Part shown: piece after piece, positions 16,923 to 24,855 of the stretch
Layout of the letters: every line of letters starts with the position of its first letter
How positions within the stretch are numbered: the stretch's first letter is position 1
NCBI RefSeq assembly: GCF_965263005.1
Contig: NZ_OZ253579.1
Span: forward strand, 372,001-436,000
Source: Rariloculus sp965263005
Lineage (GTDB): Bacteria; Pseudomonadota; Gammaproteobacteria; Steroidobacterales; Rariloculaceae
Reading direction: 5' to 3'
Length of the DNA stretch: 64,000 bases
Position numbers and translations under genes: made by a program
Notes under the pieces: generated by a model
Databases searched by the model: none
Told to the model about the DNA's origin: nothing
Seen by the model: the letters and a program-made list of their open reading frames with translations, nothing else

Positions 16923-18410
16923 TCACTCCGAATTCGTTCGGATTTCCGCAGACTGGCGCGCGATCGAAAGTAACCGGTGCCCGCGAAGATAAAGCCCCTT
17001 GCGGACGAGCGCGTCCTTCCATCCTTCCTCGTAGCCTATGTTGTCCGTCTTCCGGTACAGGCCTTTGCTTTCTTCAATTCGAGTCAGGCGCGCAAACTTT
17101 CGGAAACCGGGATATTCCGGAGAAACCAACAGCTCCTTACGATGGAGTATCGGCCGATTGCGTCTTGAACGGTAGTCTCGGACGCGTATTCGGAAAGTTT
17201 GCAGATGCACGCTTAGTGCCACGCCCAGTGCGGGGTGCGCATCCTTGTCGAACCGTGGGTAGGTGAGATAGGAGACCTTCGGTTCGTTTCGATGCAGCTT
17301 GATAATGTTAACGCCGTCTATCCTCCCGACATAGCCGCTCGCACACCCTTCATAGAGACGCAGCGTCGGTGAGAGTGCTGGCAGTGCGCTCACGTGCACA
17401 TACAACGCGTTCGGAGTGAGTTTGCCGATTTCCGGCTGCTTACAGGCGTCGTCGACGGTGCCTGCACCCCCGAGGGAAAACAGTAATTCGTCCGCCGCCA
17501 CGCATGCACGCTTGTAGACGCCAAAGAAAGCCTTGACATCGCGTTGCAGCGACCTCGGCAGACGGCCGTACGGCGAACGCCCATCGAACTGGGCGAGCGC
17601 CAGATAGACCATCAAGTCCTGCCGTCGTTCCTCCTCGATCCGCTCCCAGTCCTTGCCGTCAGTAACCGTGAGCACGACCCGAAATGCCCTGCGAAGCGAC
17701 CCGAATACTCCAACGATGGCCTCAGCGCCTGCCAATTCTTCTTCGGACGGGAGCCGCCCGCGATCGCCGAAAAACTGCATGAGGGGTTCAAGCGTTTTTT
17801 CGTGCGCCCGAAAGAGCTCGGCCGAAGCTGTAAAGCGAGGCGCTGTGCCCCTGCGCCGGTAGCGCGCGGAGACGAAATTGGCGCGTTCCGCCTCGTCCCT
17901 AAAAACGTAGAACACTCCCGGGGCGGCCGCCACGGCCTGGTTGCCAAGCGTGGAGTCGATCCAGTTGCGCAGTTCCTGCTGCTCAAAAAACTTCTGGAAC
18001 GTGCCTCGGCTGGTGAGACAACCGTCCTCGTATTCCCGGCTTTGAACCCCAGGCACGTCGAGGCTTAGTCGAGCGCTGACGACCATGAGCTTTTCCGCCA
18101 ATTCCCAAGCCCGGCGAAGCACGTCGCACCGCTCCTGGACATTCTCGATGACATTGACGACGTATCCCAAGTTGACCACTGGCGAAGGTGTGCGCTCGCC
18201 ATCGGCTCTGTGCACCGGATCCCACCCGCGCACTGGGTATCCCATGGCCGAGAGCCGGCGCAGGTCATCCCCTCGACCGCAGCCGTAATCCAAAATTCTC
18301 GTGTCGGTGCCGATCAGCCCATCGCGAATGGCACACTTGAAAGGACGCGAAAGCTCGGCCCGTCCAATTGCCGTGCGGGCGCGGCTCTTCAGACGCCGGG
18401 TTCTCTCCAT
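16923..18410 (-). CDS. DNA phosphorothioation-associated methyltransferase-like protein
   Basis: A 495-residue protein. The N-terminal third is a SAM-dependent methyltransferase fold: RTAIGRAELSRP, then ILDYGCGRGDDLRRLSAMG (motif I) and VVNLGYVVNVIENV. These features match the family that accompanies dnd clusters (TIGR04096 as I recall it). The remaining 300 residues are family-specific and of unknown function. It is the last gene of the minus-strand dnd run, 171 bp after dndE. Which base, strand or protein it methylates, and whether it affects PT sites, is not established. Confidence 0.8.
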   Translation of the reverse strand: MERTRRLKSRARTAIGRAELSRPFKCAIRDGLIGTDTRILDYGCGRGDDLRRLSAMGYPVRGWDPVHRADGERTPSPVVNLGYVVNVIENVQERCDVLRRAWELAEKLMVVSARLSLDVPGVQSREYEDGCLTSRGTFQKFFEQQELRNWIDSTLGNQAVAAAPGVFYVFRDEAERANFVSARYRRRGTAPRFTASAELFRAHEKTLEPLMQFFGDRGRLPSEEELAGAEAIVGVFGSLRRAFRVVLTVTDGKDWERIEEERRQDLMVYLALAQFDGRSPYGRLPRSLQRDVKAFFGVYKRACVAADELLFSLGGAGTVDDACKQPEIGKLTPNALYVHVSALPALSPTLRLYEGCASGYVGRIDGVNIIKLHRNEPKVSYLTYPRFDKDAHPALGVALSVHLQTFRIRVRDYRSRRNRPILHRKELLVSPEYPGFRKFARLTRIEESKGLYRKTDNIGYEEGWKDALVRKGLYLRGHRLLSIARQSAEIRTNSE

Positions 18411-18581
18411 GATGGTTGCTGTCCATTGTCGCCTCGGGACGAGCGGCCCGAAACATCTCCGAACACGGGATCTCTCACGCGCTCCCGCAATTTTCCGCTG
18501 GCCTGGGCGGTCACATGTTCAGGATCGGCCTGACTCAAGCGATATCCTTACCATGCGCCTCTGCGTGCAAACGCCCGTTGG

Positions 18582-18956
18582 CTAGATAACCAACCCGATG
18601 AAATCTTCGATCCTGCGCAGTTTCCTGTCGCCGGCGAGATAGGCAATGCCGCGGTGCAGATGCAACCGGAACTGTTGCGCCAGTACATCCGGACTGCTTC
18701 CCAGGCTGTCGCCTTCACACCGTTCCTTGAGAAGCGCAACGTACAGTTCGGCATAGCGCCCCCCGAACACCTTCCAGCTCATCTCCACGTTGCTGTCGGA
18801 TGGAACCTTGGTGACGCGCGGCACGCTCGCTTCGGAAAGCGACAGGCAAAACGCCCACCGGCACAGCACATTCCAGTGCTCAATACCGGTGTTTCGCTTA
18901 AGCTTGATCAGCTGGTCCTTGGCCTTCTGGGACAGCCGAACATGTTCGACCACCAC
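18582..18956 (-). CDS. dndE: DNA sulfur modification protein DndE
   Basis: A 124-residue small basic protein beginning VEHVRLSQKAKDQLIKLKRNTG, characteristic of DndE. Known DndE proteins bind (nicked) duplex DNA and are needed for phosphorothioation with DndC and DndD. It starts with GTG; the dndD stop TAG and this GTG share one base (18956), so translation is coupled. Length is within the usual 100-130 range. Confidence 0.93.
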   Translation of the reverse strand: MVVEHVRLSQKAKDQLIKLKRNTGIEHWNVLCRWAFCLSLSEASVPRVTKVPSDSNVEMSWKVFGGRYAELYVALLKERCEGDSLGSSPDVLAQQFRLHLHRGIAYLAGDRKLRRIEDFIGLVI

Positions 18957-20947
18957 TACGCTGCCTCCTTCTTGTCGAAATACCCCGGAACGATGCGCGT
19001 GGTGCCCAACTCATCGTCATACGCAAGCAGGTATGATCTGCCGATCCACGGGTTCAGACGATCCAGGTAGTCGCCGATTATTTCCTCGTCCGTTGAGAAC
19101 AGCACGACCTGGTGGCTCGCGAATGGCAAGTAACGTTCCACCAGATGCATTCGGTGGCTGCCGTCCAACCGTCCCAGCGGTGTGTCGATTGCGGTCGGTA
19201 GCGGACGCCCGGAGGCTCTCGCCAATCCCCACAGCAGTGCGATGGCCAACAGTTGCCGCTCCCCGGCCGATAATCGCTCGGGACTGAGCGTCTTGCCATT
19301 TCTTCCTATTAGTGTCAGCGAGAAATCGTCAGGATCGATAGAAAGCCCGGTTACCAATGCTGACTTTCGAAGCAATTGTTGATAGCACTCGAGAACTAGC
19401 GCTTCGATCCGATGGACGTGTCGTCGAACCACCGCCCGACGGAACGTTGTCAACGTGCTTCGTGCCTTTCGCGAGTGACGCAGTATCCGCGCTCGATCGT
19501 CGTGGCACGCCTTCTTCTTGGCGTCGGCTTCGAGCAACCTGGACAATGCCTGTTCCTTCCGCACCTGCTCCTGCACCTGTCGCTCGATATCGCTCCCCAT
19601 CGCCGCGTACTCGGCCTTCAGCTTGGCCAGTTCGCTCTTAAGCTGCTGCTGCTGCTCAACCAGTTCGGCAATCGTGTGCGAGCTCGGAATACTTTCGTAC
19701 TCCATTTGCGTCTGCTCCACATGCGCACCCCGTTCTTCCTGACCGCTGAGCAGGCTCTCTGCAAACGATTCGATTTCCTCCAACCCACGCCGTACCAATG
19801 AATGGAGATCCCCGCGAACCTCCGATGGAATGTCCAGCACGGTCTGCTGCCGCCCAAGGGCTTTTCGGTCGTCGCGGTCGCGCGTAAGAAACGCCTCAAG
19901 CGCATCGATGGTAGATTCGTCAATTAACTGCCCGCGCAGGTGCTGCAAGACCTCGAAGTCGCGTTCGGTCAGCGCCTCGGCAACATGACGCGCGCGCCGA
20001 GATTCCTCTTCACGCCGGTCGCGTTTCTCTACCGATTCCAATAGCGACCGCACAAGCAGCAACGGCGCCGCGCCGGCCGCGAATTCGCGCAACGCCACCT
20101 GTCCATCCTTAAGTACCTGCTTCGCGTCGCTCCATTTTTTCTCGATCGCCTCGCGTTGATCGTACTGCGCCCCGCCCAACCTGCGGTACTTCTGTTGCAC
20201 CGCCTCCAGCTTCCGCTCCGTGCGGTCGATGCTGTGTGTTCTCAAGGCCGCCCGTTCCTGCCTTAGCGAGTCGCTCCGTCGGCCCAGAGCATCCAAATCG
20301 TTCTGCGACACGGCGATCAGCTCGTCAAGCGCATCGTCGTTCTTCTCGGCCCGCTTTCGTCGCTCGTAGAGTTGCAAATCCTTGTCGAGCTGATCGACGA
20401 TATCGAGACCAAGCAGGTTCTGGATAGCCGAGCCGAGCAACATCGACGCGTTTTCCTGAGATGCGTACGCCTCGACCTGCTCCCCGTCGAACAGGAACAG
20501 ATGGGCGATGTTGGTCGGAAAATAGTCTTCGACCTGCGCGGCCCAATTGTCAGCGAGTACGGGGTGCATCTTGCCGTTTCCGCGGACGCTGAACTGCTCC
20601 CGGCACCGCCCGTTCACCATCCGCCATGATCGGCGAATCCTGTAGCGTTCCTGCTGTCCTTCGACATTGTGACGAAAACGGATCTCGACCGCCGCCTCCT
20701 GGCCGCTTGCCCCCTCGTGTATGGAGCGCGAGAGATAGTCCTTGTACCGAAGTGAACCGCGGTTGGACAGCTTGGCGTGGGGGCCAAACAGGCAAAGCTG
20801 AAGCGCGTCCAGCAGCGTTGTCTTTCCACCGCCGTTCAATCCGCCAATCAGCACGATCGGCTTGCTGGCATCGGGCGGCGTCAGTTCAATCGTCTGCCGG
20901 CCAGCATACAACCCGAAATTCTCTAGCGTGATCTCGTCCAGGATCAT
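18956..20947 (-). CDS. dndD: DNA sulfur modification protein DndD (SMC-like ATPase)
   Basis: A 663-residue ABC/SMC-type ATPase. Walker A GGLNGGGKTT lies near residues 34-43, with FLFDGEQVEAYA further on. Long coiled-coil arms occupy the middle. The signature RLSAGERQLLAIALL and Walker B TAIDTPLGRLDGSH come at the end. DndD is thought to supply ATP-driven DNA structural change for sulfur insertion by DndC. Its ATG overlaps the dndC stop (ATGA), making it part of the tight dndB-C-D-E operon. The second SMC ATPase at 27.3-29.3 kb is a different, more AT-rich gene. Confidence 0.95.
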   Translation of the reverse strand: MILDEITLENFGLYAGRQTIELTPPDASKPIVLIGGLNGGGKTTLLDALQLCLFGPHAKLSNRGSLRYKDYLSRSIHEGASGQEAAVEIRFRHNVEGQQERYRIRRSWRMVNGRCREQFSVRGNGKMHPVLADNWAAQVEDYFPTNIAHLFLFDGEQVEAYASQENASMLLGSAIQNLLGLDIVDQLDKDLQLYERRKRAEKNDDALDELIAVSQNDLDALGRRSDSLRQERAALRTHSIDRTERKLEAVQQKYRRLGGAQYDQREAIEKKWSDAKQVLKDGQVALREFAAGAAPLLLVRSLLESVEKRDRREEESRRARHVAEALTERDFEVLQHLRGQLIDESTIDALEAFLTRDRDDRKALGRQQTVLDIPSEVRGDLHSLVRRGLEEIESFAESLLSGQEERGAHVEQTQMEYESIPSSHTIAELVEQQQQLKSELAKLKAEYAAMGSDIERQVQEQVRKEQALSRLLEADAKKKACHDDRARILRHSRKARSTLTTFRRAVVRRHVHRIEALVLECYQQLLRKSALVTGLSIDPDDFSLTLIGRNGKTLSPERLSAGERQLLAIALLWGLARASGRPLPTAIDTPLGRLDGSHRMHLVERYLPFASHQVVLFSTDEEIIGDYLDRLNPWIGRSYLLAYDDELGTTRIVPGYFDKKEAA

Positions 20948-22437
20948 TGCAGATCCTGTTCCGACGACACGGTCCGCTCAGAGAGCCGTCCCTGCGCCGC
21001 TTCGAGCGCGTCCCGGCGCTGCCGGGCCCGGCCGATCGCATCCTCTTCATCGCTGTAGAAATTGCGGAGCAGCGACTGCTCCAGCGCCTTGAACAGCCCC
21101 GCCCGTCGCAGCATCGACTTGTGCTGTCGTTCGACGGACAGCAGTTCACGCACGAGCTGGAAATGAATCTCGTCGGAGGCACATAACTCGCGCAGAAGCT
21201 CCATTTCCTCCGCTCCCATCGCAAGGTGCTCGTCGAAGAACCCCCCGGGATAGGACGTACCCGTGGCTTCCTCGTACACCAGCGGCAGTCGGTCTTCGAT
21301 CTCGTGCTTGTCGACGACCCAGATCCGGCGGATCTCCTCGAGCTCCTTGAGCGTGATGAGTTCGATGTCGCGGACATCCTCTGGACCGTTCTCCCGCAGG
21401 TGCAGTTGCACCTCGAGTACCCTGCGCAACCAGTGCTCACGCGCCTCCTGCTTGTACGGCCCCGGTATCGGCCGGTCGAAAAAGAGCTGCACAGCTCCGT
21501 TCATGCGCCGGAAATCACGCAATGGCCGATCCGCCTCGAGCGTCTTGGGAGGATCGAGTTCGTTTCGAAGTTCTAGCAGTGGCAGCATCCACTCCTTTTC
21601 CTCGTCGTTCTGGATCATCGCCTGCATCGACCGATCCTTCTCGACCAGGGTGCACACCCAGCAACCGAATCGGCTGTCGCCGCAACTCGGCGTGCTGGTA
21701 TCCACCACGAGCGGGCACTCCCCGTCCTCCGACGCGCCCTGGTACATCGTCAGCAGATCTTTATTGTTGTAGCCCCACGGATTGCCGACCTGCATGAGAA
21801 AGAGCCAGACGTCGTCGTTGCTCCAGTCTTCGATCGGCGTGTAGACGTAGGAGTTCGGCAGGCTTCCGTTCGGGCTCAGTCGATCGCGGACCCGCTCCTG
21901 CTCGAAGCGCTCCATGACCTTCGTTCTCGCCGCACTCTCTGCCTTGCGCGAGCCCAACACGAGGATGGCTTCGCCGTAGTCTTGAACGACCGAGCGGATG
22001 AACTTGGTGGAAGGGTTGATCTTCAAGCGCTCCGTGCACCATCGGAATTTCGGCCGTGGCGCGGGATACCCGCGCCCGATCATGTTCACCCAGAAGGTGT
22101 TCTCAAGCTCGGGCGTCAGCTTGTGCGCCGTGATCGGCAAACCCTTATGCTTGGCCGCCTCGCCCATCGTCTCAAGCGATTTCGCCACCCACAGCGAGAC
22201 AATCGGATTTTCGACCAGGGTGTCTGTGCTAATCACGTACACCGGCTTCGCGCGCTTGTCCTGCGGGATTCGTTCAAGTGCAAGCCAGATGAGCTGCAGG
22301 ACAGCCGTTGAGTCCTTGCCCCCGCTGTAGCCGATCACCCAAGGGATCTCGTCGGCCCCGTAGAGCTGCGTCACTTCGCTCATGAGGCCAGCGATCGTCG
22401 CCTTGAATCCCGACCCCGAAAACGCCGAATTAACCAT
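20944..22437 (-). CDS. dndC: DNA phosphorothioation sulfurtransferase DndC
   Basis: A 497-residue PAPS-reductase-like enzyme. The PP-loop VIGYSGGKDSTAVLQL is near the N-terminus. Cysteines in FRWCTERL, GECPLV, TPSCGDS and FGCWVC match the Fe-S cluster ligands of DndC. It activates the DNA phosphate with ATP and inserts sulfur delivered by DndA. The ATG at 22437 is preferred to longer frames because it overlaps the dndB stop by 8 bp and the family N-terminus starts here. Minus-strand operon with dndB, dndD and dndE. Confidence 0.95.
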   Translation of the reverse strand: MVNSAFSGSGFKATIAGLMSEVTQLYGADEIPWVIGYSGGKDSTAVLQLIWLALERIPQDKRAKPVYVISTDTLVENPIVSLWVAKSLETMGEAAKHKGLPITAHKLTPELENTFWVNMIGRGYPAPRPKFRWCTERLKINPSTKFIRSVVQDYGEAILVLGSRKAESAARTKVMERFEQERVRDRLSPNGSLPNSYVYTPIEDWSNDDVWLFLMQVGNPWGYNNKDLLTMYQGASEDGECPLVVDTSTPSCGDSRFGCWVCTLVEKDRSMQAMIQNDEEKEWMLPLLELRNELDPPKTLEADRPLRDFRRMNGAVQLFFDRPIPGPYKQEAREHWLRRVLEVQLHLRENGPEDVRDIELITLKELEEIRRIWVVDKHEIEDRLPLVYEEATGTSYPGGFFDEHLAMGAEEMELLRELCASDEIHFQLVRELLSVERQHKSMLRRAGLFKALEQSLLRNFYSDEEDAIGRARQRRDALEAAQGRLSERTVSSEQDLQ

Positions 22438-23542
22438 CTGCGGATTCGCTTTCACCGATTCCCCGTCTGAACGCATCCTCCAACTCCTGCTCCTCCGGCA
22501 ACAATGCAAGCCCGAGATGGGTCTTTATCGCGTTCGCCGTCAGAATGACGCGCTGATGCGACTTCGAAAGGCGGCCGCCGGCCAGCGCGCGGCCTTCCCA
22601 CAATGAACTGTTTGACCGCCGCCAGTCGATCTCATCTAGGCGGCCAAGCCGGTCCATCCAGTCTTGCGGATGCTGCTGAATCAACGCACGCCCCATTCGG
22701 GCGAGAGACTGCAGCACCACCGCGTGCGTATTTATAAAATCAACGCGAACTTCGCCCGCTGTGAGGTCCCCGCGTCGGACTCGTTTCCACTCCTCAAGGC
22801 TTTCGGCGACAGCCTCCCAGAACTCCAGAGCGAGATTGGCACTCTGTTCCACATCCGTTTCCGGAAGGTCGGAAATCAACTCTCCCGTGGCCTGATAGAT
22901 CGCGCTGAGCGTAAAAAGCCGGCGCGAACGCGCGGCCAGACTCGTCTTTTCGAGTTCAACCACGTCACGGAAGGTGTCCGAACTGGCGATCAGTGACTTC
23001 GCAAGACGCGCCGTCTGGTCCCGGTAATCGTAGAGTATCCCCAACGATTTTGAAGGCCGAATGGCATAGCGATTGAGGTCGGCAAACATCTGCTGGCACC
23101 GCTCCAGGCCCTTATCCATGAAGAATACAACCGCAATCGTTTCGTCACCCAACTCCGGCTTGTCGCGTAGGGCTCGTTCGATCGCCGCGCGGCGATGCTG
23201 CCCATCATTGATGATGTAACGTGCTGTCATCGGCACCCGAAGCAACCCCATGCGGCTTTCGTCCGCAGCGCCGTTCACTCTCTCGAACGCTACCTCCGCG
23301 TCGATCGACACGGTAATGGCCGAAAACACGTAATTGTCGTAGTTTTCCGTGATGTATCGGGAGAGTTCCGGCACCCGTGCCTTGTTCAGCTGCCGCTGAG
23401 CTCGAAGCTCTGGCGAGAGTTCTTCTTCGTCGAAGTGAAACAGCCTGGGCAGAATCCGCATCGGACACATCGAAACGTAGTATTCTCTCTGCGCCTGAAT
23501 CCCCCTGATCGCAGGAAATACGTATTCGAAGCCGTCGCTCAT
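22430..23542 (-). CDS. dndB: DNA sulfur modification protein DndB (DGQHR-domain regulator)
   Basis: A 370-residue protein with the DGQHR signature in YIINDGQHRRAAIERAL and the following FADLNRYAIRPSKSL, which define DndB. In other bacteria DndB/DptB represses the dnd operon and tunes modification density. It is the first gene of the minus-strand operon. A perfect inverted repeat starts 9 bp upstream of its ATG, in the short region shared with dndA, and is a candidate operator. Confidence 0.93.
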   Translation of the reverse strand: MSDGFEYVFPAIRGIQAQREYYVSMCPMRILPRLFHFDEEELSPELRAQRQLNKARVPELSRYITENYDNYVFSAITVSIDAEVAFERVNGAADESRMGLLRVPMTARYIINDGQHRRAAIERALRDKPELGDETIAVVFFMDKGLERCQQMFADLNRYAIRPSKSLGILYDYRDQTARLAKSLIASSDTFRDVVELEKTSLAARSRRLFTLSAIYQATGELISDLPETDVEQSANLALEFWEAVAESLEEWKRVRRGDLTAGEVRVDFINTHAVVLQSLARMGRALIQQHPQDWMDRLGRLDEIDWRRSNSSLWEGRALAGGRLSKSHQRVILTANAIKTHLGLALLPEEQELEDAFRRGIGESESADG

Positions 23543-23550
23543 ATGGATTG

Positions 23551-23566
23551 ACTCGTGCAGACGAGT
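23551..23566. promoter_or_regulatory. Inverted repeat in the dndB/dndA divergent promoter
   Basis: ACTCGT-GCAG-ACGAGT: perfect 6-bp arms and a 4-nt spacer, 9 bp upstream of the dndB start and about 47 bp upstream of the dndA start. Only 70 bp separate the two divergent genes. This is the one dyad I see in the gap, so it is a candidate site for DndB or another regulator. Chance occurrence cannot be excluded. Confidence 0.4.
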
Positions 23567-23612
23567 ATGAGAGGCGTAAGTATTGGACTAATATAGCCGT
23601 TGTTTGTCAAAA

Positions 23613-24782
23613 ATGAAACATACGTTTGCATCGCCATCCATACAGAAGCTGGGCCCGGTCTACCTCGACTGCAATGCTACGGCGCCCATGGAACCGGCCG
23701 TGCGCGACGCCCTCGTTCGCTGGCTGACTGAAGAAATCGGCAACGCAGGCAGCCGCACCCACGAATACGGACTCCGCGCCAAGAGGGCGATCCAGGTCGC
23801 ACGCGAGCGGGTCGCCGCCGTGGTCGACGCGAAGGTTGACGAAGTGCTGTTTACCAGCGGCGCCACTGAAAGCAACAACATTGCGATTCTTGGCCTGGCG
23901 CCCTACGGCAAAGACGCGGGGCGTCGTCACATCGTCTCCACAGCCATTGAGCACAAGGCGGTCCTTGAGCCTCTGGAAGAACTGGAACGACGCGGTTTCG
24001 AGGTCACCCTGGTCAAGCCCGATCCATCTGGTGCGGTAAACGCTGCCGTGATCCGCGACACACTTCGTCCCGATACGCTGCTCGTTTCCGTCATGCACGC
24101 GAACAACGAGACGGGCGTTTTACAGCCCATTACCGAGATTGCCGAATTGCTTGCAGATCACGATGCCTACCTTCACGTGGACGCAGCCCAGGGTTACGGC
24201 AAAGAATTGGCGAGTCTACGACTAAAGCGCATCGACCTCATCAGCGTCAGTTCGCACAAGATCTACGGCCCTGTGGGCATCGGAGCGTTAATCGCTCGGC
24301 GTCGAAGTTTCAAGAAACCTCCGTTGGTTCCCCTCGCCTTTGGAGGAGGCCAGGAACGTGGGTTGCGCCCAGGCACGTTGCCCGCACCGCTAATTATCGG
24401 GTTTGGCGTGGCGGCCAAACGCGCGCTTGCGGATCACCGCACGCGGCAGGATCGTTGCTACGAAATTCGCCGAGACGCACTGGCCGCCCTTGCTCCGCTC
24501 ACTGTACGGTTTCATGGCGACTCAGATCGAGTTCTCGCTCACGTGATCAACTTCTCAATCCCCGGAGTAGATTCCGAGGCAGTCATAATCGCGCTCAAGA
24601 CTGTCGCCGCCGTCTCCAACGGTTCCGCCTGCACGTCGCAGCGTTACTCGCCAAGTCACGTTCTTGAAGCCATGGATCTTCCAAACGAGGCGATCACGGG
24701 CGCCGTGCGCCTCTCTTGGTGTCACATGACCCCGGAAGTCGACTGGCACAAAATATCCCAACTCGCCGCGTCACTGACTTGA
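23613..24782 (+). CDS. dndA: Cysteine desulfurase DndA (sulfur donor for phosphorothioation)
   Basis: A 389-residue PLP-dependent NifS/IscS-like enzyme. VYLDCNATAPMEPAV opens the domain. The PLP-binding lysine is in SVSSHKIYGPVG, and the catalytic cysteine in SNGSACTSQRYSPSHVL. It takes sulfur from L-cysteine and passes it to DndC. It is divergent from dndB rather than co-operonic and lies upstream of the plus-strand PT-associated operon. ATG at 23613 is chosen; an in-frame TTG 9 bp earlier is also possible and no Shine-Dalgarno is evident. Confidence 0.93.
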   Translation: MKHTFASPSIQKLGPVYLDCNATAPMEPAVRDALVRWLTEEIGNAGSRTHEYGLRAKRAIQVARERVAAVVDAKVDEVLFTSGATESNNIAILGLAPYGKDAGRRHIVSTAIEHKAVLEPLEELERRGFEVTLVKPDPSGAVNAAVIRDTLRPDTLLVSVMHANNETGVLQPITEIAELLADHDAYLHVDAAQGYGKELASLRLKRIDLISVSSHKIYGPVGIGALIARRRSFKKPPLVPLAFGGGQERGLRPGTLPAPLIIGFGVAAKRALADHRTRQDRCYEIRRDALAALAPLTVRFHGDSDRVLAHVINFSIPGVDSEAVIIALKTVAAVSNGSACTSQRYSPSHVLEAMDLPNEAITGAVRLSWCHMTPEVDWHKISQLAASLT

Positions 24783-24842
24783 TCGAATCCATACTTCCGC
24801 CTGGACAACCAGCTCCGAGCCGATCGACGCTTCTATCCTGTG

Positions 24843-24848
24843 TATAAT
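24843..24848 (+). promoter_or_regulatory. Consensus -10 box TATAAT before the PLD-helicase gene
   Basis: A perfect TATAAT lies 8 bp before the TTG proposed as the start of the helicase gene. If used, transcription would begin at about the start codon, giving a leaderless or very short-leader mRNA and a promoter independent of dndA. No good -35 is visible at 17 bp. Confidence 0.4.
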
Positions 24849-24855
24849 TCTCGGC

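Noticed and set aside
16595..17266. Plus-strand gene over the xthA-methyltransferase gap
   Set aside because: The frame overlaps the 3' end of the methyltransferase gene, has no ribosome-binding site and reads as random Pro/Arg/Ser-rich sequence.
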